Of a stretch of 12,432 nt of DNA, positions 1 through 6,738 are shown in pieces. The DNA is from Phycisphaerae bacterium (GTDB taxonomy: Bacteria; Planctomycetota; Phycisphaerae; Phycisphaerales; SM1A02). The notes beneath the pieces were generated by a model. The model did no database searches. It had not been told where the DNA came from and was given only the letters and a program-made list of their open reading frames with translations. Position 1 is the first letter of the stretch. Every line of letters starts with the position of its first letter. Both the position numbers and the translations under genes were made by a program. The stretch spans positions 1 through 12,432 of the forward strand of contig NZFT01000051.1 in the NCBI GenBank assembly GCA_002690755.1, in the 5' to 3' direction.

Positions 1-1
1 C

Positions 2-736
2 TCGAACATGTTCGAAGCGGTCACCACCGCCAGCTGGTTCGGCGTGCTCTGTGCGGTGCTGCTCGAGGTCGCCTGGCTCCGCCGGACCTCCTTCCGAGGT
101 CTGCTGCCGCTCGGGGCCGGGGTGACCGCGATGGTCGCCCTGATGACCGCGCACTTCCTCCCCGTCTATCTGAACCCGAACATCTCGAACATGATGCCGG
201 TGCTGCACGACGTGTGGCTCTACATCCACACCAACGTCATCATCTTCAGTTACGCGCTCATCTTCATGGCCGCGGTCACCGCGACGCTCTACCTCGCCTA
301 TCGCCTGTTCGGTGGTCGCGCGGTCTACGCCCGGGCGGGCGGGGCGGGTGCGCTGGTCCTCGCCGGGCCCAACGGTCACACCCTCGCCGACCTCGAGGAG
401 ACCCCCGACGCGGCGCGTCGTCGCGACCGGTTCGGGGAGATCCTCGACGGGAGCACCATGCTTCTGATGGAGGTCAGCTTCGTGCTCCTCTGGGCGGGCA
501 TCGTGATGGGCGCGATCTGGGCCGACCACTCCTGGGGACGCCCGTGGGGCTGGGATCCGAAGGAGGTGTTCGCGCTGAACACCTTCGTGATCTTCGCGAT
601 CCTCGTCCATGTCCGACTGAAGGCCCGGGACAAGGGGCTCTGGACCGCGATTCTCGCGGTGATCGGCTGCGGCGTGATGCTCTTCAACTGGATCGTGATC
701 AACTTCATCATCTCCGGACTGCATTCCTACGCATGA
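2..736 (+). CDS. ccsA: CcsA/ResC-type cytochrome c biogenesis protein, 5'-truncated by the window edge
   Basis: Integral membrane heme-handling subunit of the system II (Ccs/Res) cytochrome c maturation machinery; family members carry heme across the membrane and present it to apocytochrome c with CcsB/ResB. The visible part is about 244 codons and has several hydrophobic segments. The diagnostic tryptophan-rich WWD-type motif WGRPWGWDPKE lies at residues 176-186, counted from the Met at position 8. Conserved-looking histidines are seen in LHDVWLYIH (67, 74), at H201 after the WWD motif and in the terminal GLHSYA (239). The frame is open to the window edge and no start signal precedes the Met at position 8, so that Met is probably internal and the real start lies upstream. 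The stop TGA overlaps the next gene's ATG (ATGA, 733-736). CcmC or CcmF relatives share the WWD motif, but the C-terminal GLHSYA ending favours CcsA. Confidence 0.88.
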   Translation, partial: SNMFEAVTTASWFGVLCAVLLEVAWLRRTSFRGLLPLGAGVTAMVALMTAHFLPVYLNPNISNMMPVLHDVWLYIHTNVIIFSYALIFMAAVTATLYLAYRLFGGRAVYARAGGAGALVLAGPNGHTLADLEETPDAARRRDRFGEILDGSTMLLMEVSFVLLWAGIVMGAIWADHSWGRPWGWDPKEVFALNTFVIFAILVHVRLKARDKGLWTAILAVIGCGVMLFNWIVINFIISGLHSYA

Positions 737-1110
737 GCGAACACGATGAAAGATCGGCCGAGATCGAGGCGATTCTGGATCGGGTGGAGAAGCGGGTCGT
801 GGCCCAGGTCGCGCGGGACAACGATCTGCTCGGTCCGCTCGACGAGTCCGAGATCAAGGCCCGGGTCAAGGCGATGCCGTCGGGCATCCGAGGTCCGATG
901 GTATTCGCCCTCGCAGGCCTTCCCTCGCTCCGCCGGAACTGGGCGGATCAGGATCGGACCGGGATCGGTGAGGCGTACGCGCGGATGATCCTTCGCTCGA
1001 TCGCCTGCTTCCTCGGAAGCGAGGACTTCTCCGAGCTCGTGGGGATCGGCCGGGTCTTCGGCGAGTCGGAGGCGATGCTCGCCTGCGTGCTCGGGATCGC
1101 GGACCGTTGA
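733..1110 (+). CDS. Small conserved-looking hypothetical protein coupled to ccsA
   Basis: A 125-residue protein that I do not recognise. Its start overlaps the ccsA stop (ATGA at 733-736) and there is no clear Shine-Dalgarno sequence, which points to translational coupling. The N-terminal third is charged and probably helical (MSEHDERSAEIEAILDRVEK). It is followed by a basic/acidic stretch and then a more hydrophobic C-terminal half (residues about 50-65 and 80-125) with no signal peptide and no clear membrane span. Only one Cys pair-like feature is visible, C90 and C119, well apart and not a CXXC. Third-position G/C preference continues from ccsA, so it is likely a real gene. Context suggests a link to cytochrome c maturation or respiration, but this is inference only. 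Confidence 0.72.
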   Translation: MSEHDERSAEIEAILDRVEKRVVAQVARDNDLLGPLDESEIKARVKAMPSGIRGPMVFALAGLPSLRRNWADQDRTGIGEAYARMILRSIACFLGSEDFSELVGIGRVFGESEAMLACVLGIADR

Positions 1111-1117
1111 CGGCGGC

Positions 1118-1141
1118 GACGCCACTCGATTCGTGAGCGTC
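1118..1141. terminator. Possible hairpin between convergent genes
   Basis: GACGCCAC (1118-1125) can pair with GTG-A-GCGTC (1133-1141), giving an 8-bp stem with one bulged A and a 7-nt loop. It lies in the 45-base gap between the stop of the small plus-strand gene and the stop of the minus-strand ABC gene. No T-tract follows on either strand, so it is only a candidate bidirectional terminator. Confidence 0.3.
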
Positions 1142-1155
1142 GAAGGTCCGCCGGA

Positions 1156-3006
1156 TCAGCCGAGGATGCGACGTTCCGCCTCGTCGACGAACTGGGCGAG
1201 GTAGAGGTCCCGGTACCGACCGCCCGCCGCCATCAGTTCATCGTGACTTCCTCGTTCGACGATCCTGCCCTGATCGAGCAGAAGAATCAGATCGGCCCGC
1301 CGGATGGTGGAGAGCCGGTGGGCGATCACCACCGCGATCCGGTCCCGGAGGATCTCTTCGACGGCGTTCTGAATGGTCGCCTCGGTCTCCGCGTCGACCG
1401 AGGAGGTGGCTTCATCCATGATGAACAGCTGCGGGTCCGCAAGGAACGCCCGGGCGAGCGAGACGAGTTGTCGCTGCCCCTGTGAAAGGTTGCCGCCACC
1501 CTCGCCGACCTCGAAGTCGAGTCCGCCTTCGAGTGCGTCGACGAATTCGAGGGCCCGAACCCGTTCGAGCGCGGCACGGACCTCGTCGTCGTCCGCGTCG
1601 AGCCGTCCGTAGCCGACGTTGTCGCGGATGGTTCCGGAGAAGAGGTGTGGCACCTGCTGCACCACGCCGAACTGCGACTGCCACCAGTCGAGGCCGCGTT
1701 CCCGATAGTCGACGCCGTCGACGAGAATCCGCCCCTCGGACGGCTCGTACCAGCGGGCGAGCAGGCCGGCGATGGTGGTCTTCCCACTGCCGGTCGCGCC
1801 CACGAGGGCGAGCGTGGTGCCGCGCGAGAGCTCGAAGGAGACGTCGTCGAGCACGCGTTCGCCTTCGACGTAGGCGTGCCCGACGTCCTCGAATCGAATG
1901 GTCTCGACGACCGCCCGGCCACCGTCGGACGCGACGCCCTCGGGCGGATCCGCGGGTGTCGCGTCGATTCTCGCCGCGACCTCGGGTGAATCGCGGATCG
2001 CCGGCGTCTCCTCGATCAACTCCTGCACCCGTTCCGCGGCCGCCTGCGCGCTCTGGAGGTCGACGAAACGCTGGGCCAGCTCCTGGATGGGTTGCGAGAA
2101 GAGCATGGCGTACTGCATGAACGCGATGAGCAGGCCGAGCGTGAGTCCGGACTCCTCCCGCACCTGCACGCCGCCCGCCCAGAGCGCGATCCCGACGCCG
2201 ATCGATCCCATGCTCATGACCACCGGCAGGTAGACCGCGGACTGGAGGGCGTTGCGAACGGTCCAGGCCCGCATGTCCTCCGAGATCTCCTGGAATTCGC
2301 CGGCGGCGGTCTCCTCGCGGGCGAGCATCCGGGTGGTGCGGACGCCCGCGATGGTCTCGTTGTAGGACGCGGTGATGCGGGAGTTCGCGGCGCGGATGCG
2401 TCGGCTCGACTCCAGCATTCGACGCTTGAACCACCAGGTGGCGATCGCCATCGGCGGCACGATGATCGAGACCGCGAATCCGAGCTGGGGATCGACCAGC
2501 ATCATCGCGGTGAAGATTCCGACCAGCATCGTGGTGCCCCATCCGAGGTCGAGCAGGAACCACGGCAGGAGACCGGTCACCTTGGTGACGTCGCTGGTGA
2601 CCCGGGCCACCAGCCAGCCGGTCGAACGGACGTCGAAGTAGCTGAAGGGGAGGGACTGGAGCCTGGCGAAGGAGGATTCCCGGAGGTCGTACGCCACGCT
2701 CGTGGCGATGAGCCCCGCCGCGGTGATGAACCGCCAGACCAGCAGGGCGAAGCACGCGAGCAGTCCGGCGTAGACGCCCCCGAGCACCGCGATCCGTTGA
2801 AAACGCCCGGGACCCGTCGCCTCGTCGATGATGCCCGCGGTGACCAACGGCAGGATCACCTCGACGACCGCGAGCAGCAGTCCGGATCCGATCATGGTCA
2901 GCACGTATCGGGGATACGGGCGGAGGTGACCAGCGATCCGTCGCCAGAGCCGCCAGTCGACGTGTCGCGGCTTGAAGTCGTCCTCGGGTTCGGTCGCGTC
3001 GGTCAT
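1156..3006 (-). CDS. ABC exporter half-transporter, catalytically intact NBD (heterodimer partner 2)
   Basis: A 616-residue half-transporter with an N-terminal membrane domain (about residues 30-320, six hydrophobic segments) and a C-terminal ATPase domain (about 367-605). Walker A is GATGSGKTT (403-411, K409), the Q-loop region is VVQQVPHLFSGTIRDN, the signature is LSQGQ (507-511), Walker B is LFIMDE with the catalytic Glu at 532, and the H-loop is IAHRLST (H563). The signature has Gln in place of the usual second Gly (LSGGQ). As I recall, the same LSQGQ occurs in TM288-type subunits of heterodimeric exporters. The ATG overlaps the upstream ABC gene's TGA (3003-3006), and GGAAGG on the minus strand at 3016-3021 is a good ribosome site nine bases upstream. 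It probably pairs with the 624-residue neighbour to export a lipid, drug or peptide; the substrate cannot be read from sequence. Confidence 0.93.
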   Translation of the reverse strand: MTDATEPEDDFKPRHVDWRLWRRIAGHLRPYPRYVLTMIGSGLLLAVVEVILPLVTAGIIDEATGPGRFQRIAVLGGVYAGLLACFALLVWRFITAAGLIATSVAYDLRESSFARLQSLPFSYFDVRSTGWLVARVTSDVTKVTGLLPWFLLDLGWGTTMLVGIFTAMMLVDPQLGFAVSIIVPPMAIATWWFKRRMLESSRRIRAANSRITASYNETIAGVRTTRMLAREETAAGEFQEISEDMRAWTVRNALQSAVYLPVVMSMGSIGVGIALWAGGVQVREESGLTLGLLIAFMQYAMLFSQPIQELAQRFVDLQSAQAAAERVQELIEETPAIRDSPEVAARIDATPADPPEGVASDGGRAVVETIRFEDVGHAYVEGERVLDDVSFELSRGTTLALVGATGSGKTTIAGLLARWYEPSEGRILVDGVDYRERGLDWWQSQFGVVQQVPHLFSGTIRDNVGYGRLDADDDEVRAALERVRALEFVDALEGGLDFEVGEGGGNLSQGQRQLVSLARAFLADPQLFIMDEATSSVDAETEATIQNAVEEILRDRIAVVIAHRLSTIRRADLILLLDQGRIVERGSHDELMAAGGRYRDLYLAQFVDEAERRILG

Positions 3007-4877
3007 GCGTCACCGCCTTCCGGCCCGTCGGCATCCGCGACCGCACGATCCTGGATCTCCCACAGTCGCCGATAGAGCCCCGGCGCATCTCTCAGTTCCC
3101 GGTGGGTGCCCTGCTGGGTGACCCGTCCTTCCGCGAGGACCACGATCCGGTCCGCCTCGCGGAGGGTGGAGAGACGGTGGGCGATGATGAGGGTCGTGTG
3201 TCGACCGCGCCGCGACCGGATCGCGTCGAGGATCGTCCGCTCCGTCTCGGTGTCCACCGCGGAGAGGGCGTCGTCGAGCACCAGCACGTCGGGATCCTGA
3301 AGCAGCGCCTGGGCGATCGCCACGCGTTGCCGCTGGCCGCCGGAGAGGGTGACGCCACGCTCGCCCACCACCGTCTCGTAGCCCGCCTCGAAGCGCTGGA
3401 TCGACTCGTGGATCGAAGCGTCGATCGTCGCGGCTTCCATCATCGCGTCGTCGGCTTCCGGCGCGGAGAGCCGGATGTTGTCGCGGATCGTCCGACTGAA
3501 GAGGAACGGCTGCTGCAGCACCGCGGCGATGCGTCCGCGGAGCGCCCCGCGTGGAATCGAATGGACGTCGAGGCCGCCCAGCCGGATCGTGCCGCCGTCG
3601 GGCTCGTAGAAGCGGAGCAGCAGATTGATGAGCGTGCTCTTGCCGCCACCGGAGGGACCGACGATCGCGACCGTCTCGCCCGCCGCGACGTCGAGATCGA
3701 CGCCGCGAAGCACCGGTGCATCTTCGGCGTGACTGAAGACGAGATCCCGGATCTCGATCCGACCGTCCGAGCGGGGCGGCGTGGTCGCGTCGGGCGGATC
3801 CGTCTCCACCGGCAGGGCGAGGATCTCCTCGATGCGTTCGACCGCGACCGTCGCCTTGCCGAGTTCCGCGAGGATCCGCCCCATCATCCGCACCGGCCAG
3901 AGAAACATCCCGACCGCGGCGAAGAAGAAGTAGAACTCGCCAACCAGGATGCGGCCGCTGACCAGAAGCCACGCCCCGATCAGGATGACCGAGGCCTGCT
4001 GCATGAAGCAGAGCAGGTCGGAGAGGCTCCAGAACCGCGCGAAGATCCGGTAGAGCCGCTCGTCGAGCGCCCGATAGTCCTCGTTGGAGGAGCGGAATCG
4101 ATCGATCTCGTGGGTCTGGCGGTTGAAGGCCTTCACCACCCGGATGCCCACCAGGTTCTCCGTCACGTTGGAGGTCAGGCGTCCCTCCGCTTCGTCCTTC
4201 TCGCGGAACACCGCCCGCACCCGGCCGAGGTAGTGCAGCGAGAACCAGAGGATGCCCGGAATGAGCCAGATCGCGGCCAGCGTCATCCGCCAGTCCGTCG
4301 CGAACATGATCGGAAGCGGCACCAGGAACATCACGAAGGCGCGGCCCACTTCGACCGCCTGCATGGACAGGAACGTCTGCGTGGTGTCGACGTCCGAGGT
4401 GCACCGCTGCAGGAGGTCGCCACTGTCGAGCTGGTCGAAACGTCGCAGTTCGATCCGCTGGACCCGGTCCTGGAGTCGATCTCGAATGCGCTTGGCGGCG
4501 CTCTGACTCGCCTTCGCGGACCAGCGCTGACGTCCGTAGGTCGCGACCCCGGCGAGCCCCGCGATGATCGCGATCCAGACCAGCGGGATCCAGAGATGTT
4601 CGCGGACGTGTTCGCGACCGCCCATCCAGCCGATGAGTCGACGGCTGACATCCGTGATGCGTTCGGGCTCGTCGCCGAGCACCCCGTCGATCACCGCCTG
4701 GGGAATCAGGGGGACGAGGTAGAGCAGGCACGCGGCGACGACCAGCGATGCGAGGGCGAGGGAGAAGGTTCCCCGGTCCTCCCGCATCAATCCCCAGAGG
4801 CCGGCCAGTTTGATGCGGTCGTTCTTCAAGGTGGAGCCACGGTTCTTCGTCGAGGCGACGTCGCCTGCGGACCCCAA
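3003..4877 (-). CDS. ABC exporter half-transporter with degenerate catalytic Glu (heterodimer partner 1)
   Basis: A half-transporter of about 624 residues: membrane domain (about 35-330) followed by an ATPase domain (about 373-605). Walker A is GPSGGGKST (407-415), the signature is canonical LSGGQ (511-515), and the H-loop is IAHRLST (H567). Walker B reads VLVLDD, so the residue that normally activates water (Glu) is Asp (D536, codon GAC at 3270-3272). This substitution marks the non-catalytic site of heterodimeric exporters (TM287, BmrC, MdlA-like). No ATG fits the start. TTG at 4877 or TTG at 4829 are the options, since the ATG at 4787 would cut into the conserved pre-TM1 segment (AGLWGLMREDRG). 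Neither TTG has a clear ribosome site. The gene begins 28 bases after the acyl-CoA synthetase stop and overlaps the partner ABC gene by four bases, so the three are likely cotranscribed. Numbering assumes the 4877 start. Confidence 0.92.
   Translation of the reverse strand: MGSAGDVASTKNRGSTLKNDRIKLAGLWGLMREDRGTFSLALASLVVAACLLYLVPLIPQAVIDGVLGDEPERITDVSRRLIGWMGGREHVREHLWIPLVWIAIIAGLAGVATYGRQRWSAKASQSAAKRIRDRLQDRVQRIELRRFDQLDSGDLLQRCTSDVDTTQTFLSMQAVEVGRAFVMFLVPLPIMFATDWRMTLAAIWLIPGILWFSLHYLGRVRAVFREKDEAEGRLTSNVTENLVGIRVVKAFNRQTHEIDRFRSSNEDYRALDERLYRIFARFWSLSDLLCFMQQASVILIGAWLLVSGRILVGEFYFFFAAVGMFLWPVRMMGRILAELGKATVAVERIEEILALPVETDPPDATTPPRSDGRIEIRDLVFSHAEDAPVLRGVDLDVAAGETVAIVGPSGGGKSTLINLLLRFYEPDGGTIRLGGLDVHSIPRGALRGRIAAVLQQPFLFSRTIRDNIRLSAPEADDAMMEAATIDASIHESIQRFEAGYETVVGERGVTLSGGQRQRVAIAQALLQDPDVLVLDDALSAVDTETERTILDAIRSRRGRHTTLIIAHRLSTLREADRIVVLAEGRVTQQGTHRELRDAPGLYRRLWEIQDRAVADADGPEGGDA
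3016..3021 (-). promoter_or_regulatory. Ribosome binding site of second ABC gene
   Basis: GGAAGG on the minus strand, nine bases before the ATG at 3006, inside the 3' end of the upstream ABC gene. It supports the overlapping ATGA start over any later Met. Confidence 0.6.
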
Positions 4878-4905
4878 GGTACCCGGTCGATCGAAGGGCC
4901 GGGCG

Positions 4906-6531
4906 TCAGGTGCGAAGGCCGGCGCGGAGCGTCTTCTTGTCGATCTTGCCCGTGGAGGTGAGTGGGATCGAGTCGATGATCAGGAGTTCGTCGGGTCGCT
5001 GCCAGGACTCGAAGTCGTGGTCGAGTCGGTCGCGGACCGTCTCGACGTCGAGGGACGCACCCTCGTGGAGGCTCGCGAAGACGACCGGGCGTTCACCCCA
5101 GCGGTCGTCGGGACGTCCGACCACCGCGCAGCCCTCGATCTCCGGGAAGTCGCCGATCGCGCGTTCGAGGGCGAGGCTCGAGATCCACTCGCCACCGGAC
5201 TTGATCATGTCCTTGGCCCGGTCGCGGATCGCCATGCGGCCCCGGTCGTCGATGGAGGCGACGTCGCCGGTGTCGAGGCGACCGTCCGGACCGAATCGGT
5301 CGCCGTCGGGATGATCGAAGGCGTAGTCTTCCGCGACCCACCAGCCGGACACCAGAAGACGACCCGTCGTCGTCCCGTCGTGGGGAAGCGGGAGGCCTTC
5401 CTCGTCCACGATCTCGACCGCGAGGCCGGGAAGCGGGCGGCCCGCCACGGTCTGATGACGCAGGCGACGATCGGGCTCGAATCCTGCTTCCTCCCGCGTG
5501 GTCGCGGCGGGGGACATGGTGCCGACCGGATTGATCTCGGTCATCCCCCAGGAGTGGATGACCTCGACGCCGTGCTCGTCCCGGAAGCGTCGGATCATTC
5601 CTTCGGTGGGGGCGGCGCCGCCCGACACCACTCGATCCACGTGGTCGAGATTCCATCGGCCCGGGTTCGCGTCGAGGGCGGCGAGGACCGCGTTCCAGAC
5701 GGTGGGCACCGCGACCGACGTGGTCACGCCGTGGTCGGTGATCAGATCGAGGATCCGTTCCGGTCGCAGATCGCGATGGGGCAGGACCAGGCCCGCACCG
5801 AGCATGCCGCAGGCGTACGGGAAGCACCATCCGAGGGCATGGAACATCGGGACGATGGCGAGCACGGTGTCGCGGCCGGAGAGTCGCATGCAGTCGGTGA
5901 GGCCGAGGGCCATGGTCTGGAGGCAGGTCGTGCGATGGGAATACGCGACGGTCTTCGGGATCCCGGTGGTTCCGCTGGTCGAGCACATGCCCATCAACGC
6001 GTCCTCTTCGAGGTCGGGCCACGCCGCGATCGGTTCCGCGGCGTCGAGCAGCGTTTCGTGGTCGATGATCTCGAGCGTGTCCGGGCGGGGATTGTCCGGT
6101 TCGTCGTCGAGGGGCGGCCCGAAACGCACGATGTATTCGATCCACGGGCAGGTCGCGGCGAGCTCCAGCCCGCGGGTCATCAATCCCGCATCCACGAAGA
6201 GGATCCGATCCCGGGTGTGTTCGAGGACCGTGGACGTCTCCTGCAGGTTCCATCGAACGTTGATCGGATGGAGGGTCGCGCCGAGGCAGGGGACGGCGAA
6301 GTAGGCGTCGGCGTGGCGATGGTCGTTGAAGGCGAGGGTGCCGACCCGCTCGCCGGCCCGGAGCCCTCGCGCGAGCAGGCCCGCGGCGAGGCGACGAGCC
6401 CGCATCACCACTTCGGGCCAGCCCACTTCCACGGTCCCGTCGGGTGCGGTCGAGATCAGGCCGCCGAGGGGGGCGATGGTCCCGGCGCGAAAGGCCAGGT
6501 GCTTCAGCAGGAGTCGGCGGGATGGGACCAT
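4906..6531 (-). CDS. Fatty acyl-CoA synthetase (AMP-binding, AlkK-like medium/long-chain type)
   Basis: A 541-residue ANL-superfamily enzyme that activates a carboxylic acid with ATP to an acyl-adenylate and then to an acyl-CoA. Motifs are in the expected order: P-loop STSGTTGIPKT (184-194), the family motif YSHRTT (197-202), MFHALGW (229-235), aromatic/adenine motif SWGMTE (327-332), LDTGDVA (419-425), hinge region RAKDMIKSGGEWISS (438-452), and the C-terminal catalytic lysine K529 in STGKIDKK. The YSHRT and RAKDMIKSGGEW blocks are those seen in AlkK-like fatty acyl-CoA ligases. Chain-length specificity cannot be read from the sequence. The start ATG at 6531 (MVPSRRLLLKHL) is chosen because it matches the family N-terminus. 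The open frame upstream is proline-rich and unlike coding sequence. No Shine-Dalgarno sequence is visible. It diverges from the acyl-CoA dehydrogenase and precedes the ABC pair. Confidence 0.92.
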   Translation of the reverse strand: MVPSRRLLLKHLAFRAGTIAPLGGLISTAPDGTVEVGWPEVVMRARRLAAGLLARGLRAGERVGTLAFNDHRHADAYFAVPCLGATLHPINVRWNLQETSTVLEHTRDRILFVDAGLMTRGLELAATCPWIEYIVRFGPPLDDEPDNPRPDTLEIIDHETLLDAAEPIAAWPDLEEDALMGMCSTSGTTGIPKTVAYSHRTTCLQTMALGLTDCMRLSGRDTVLAIVPMFHALGWCFPYACGMLGAGLVLPHRDLRPERILDLITDHGVTTSVAVPTVWNAVLAALDANPGRWNLDHVDRVVSGGAAPTEGMIRRFRDEHGVEVIHSWGMTEINPVGTMSPAATTREEAGFEPDRRLRHQTVAGRPLPGLAVEIVDEEGLPLPHDGTTTGRLLVSGWWVAEDYAFDHPDGDRFGPDGRLDTGDVASIDDRGRMAIRDRAKDMIKSGGEWISSLALERAIGDFPEIEGCAVVGRPDDRWGERPVVFASLHEGASLDVETVRDRLDHDFESWQRPDELLIIDSIPLTSTGKIDKKTLRAGLRT

Positions 6532-6738
6532 GGGGTTGGTTCGGGGTGGATGGAGGTATCGGGGGGTGACGCGGGGTTCGGGAGGCGGGGAGACGGGAGG
6601 CTTGGTATGAGTGATGATAACCCGCAGTCGCGTCCGTCCCGCCGATTCACCGCATCGACCGCGGGTTGGCCGACGAACGCGAGGACCCGGGATCGGCTGA
6701 TTCCGATCCCGTCGACGACGCCTCGAAACGGTGACTCC
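6532..6738. promoter_or_regulatory. Divergent control region between synthetase and dehydrogenase genes
   Basis: A 207-base spacer between the minus-strand synthetase start and the plus-strand dehydrogenase start, so it must hold promoters for both unless one is internal. It contains an A/T-richer island (about 6602-6620, TATGAGTGATGATAAC) that could host a minus 10 element on either strand. No convincing minus 35/minus 10 pair can be named. It also contains a plus-strand run of G-tracts, listed separately, and an in-frame ATG at 6607 preceded by GGGAGG. Confidence 0.5.
6561..6597 (+). promoter_or_regulatory. Candidate G-quadruplex in the dehydrogenase leader
   Basis: Five plus-strand G-runs at 6561-6566, 6573-6576, 6580-6582, 6587-6590 and 6595-6597 are separated by loops of 6, 3, 4 and 4 bases. 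This meets the usual G3+N1-7 pattern with one run to spare. A sixth run lies at 6543-6546. The last run (GGGAGG, 6595-6600) doubles as a ribosome-site-like sequence six bases before the ATG at 6607. If transcribed toward the dehydrogenase the structure would be in the mRNA leader. The pattern is seen; folding and function are inference. Confidence 0.4.

Noticed and set aside
3102..4961. Long plus-strand open frame opposite the first ABC gene
   Set aside because: It is antisense to a clear ABC transporter with all motifs. Its product is rich in Arg, Asp, His and Gly with no domain, as expected from the mirror frame of GC-rich coding sequence.
4810..6606. Upstream extension of the dehydrogenase frame through the synthetase gene
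   Set aside because: The frame happens to stay open, but the extension is antisense to the synthetase, low complexity and far longer than any acyl-CoA dehydrogenase N-terminus.
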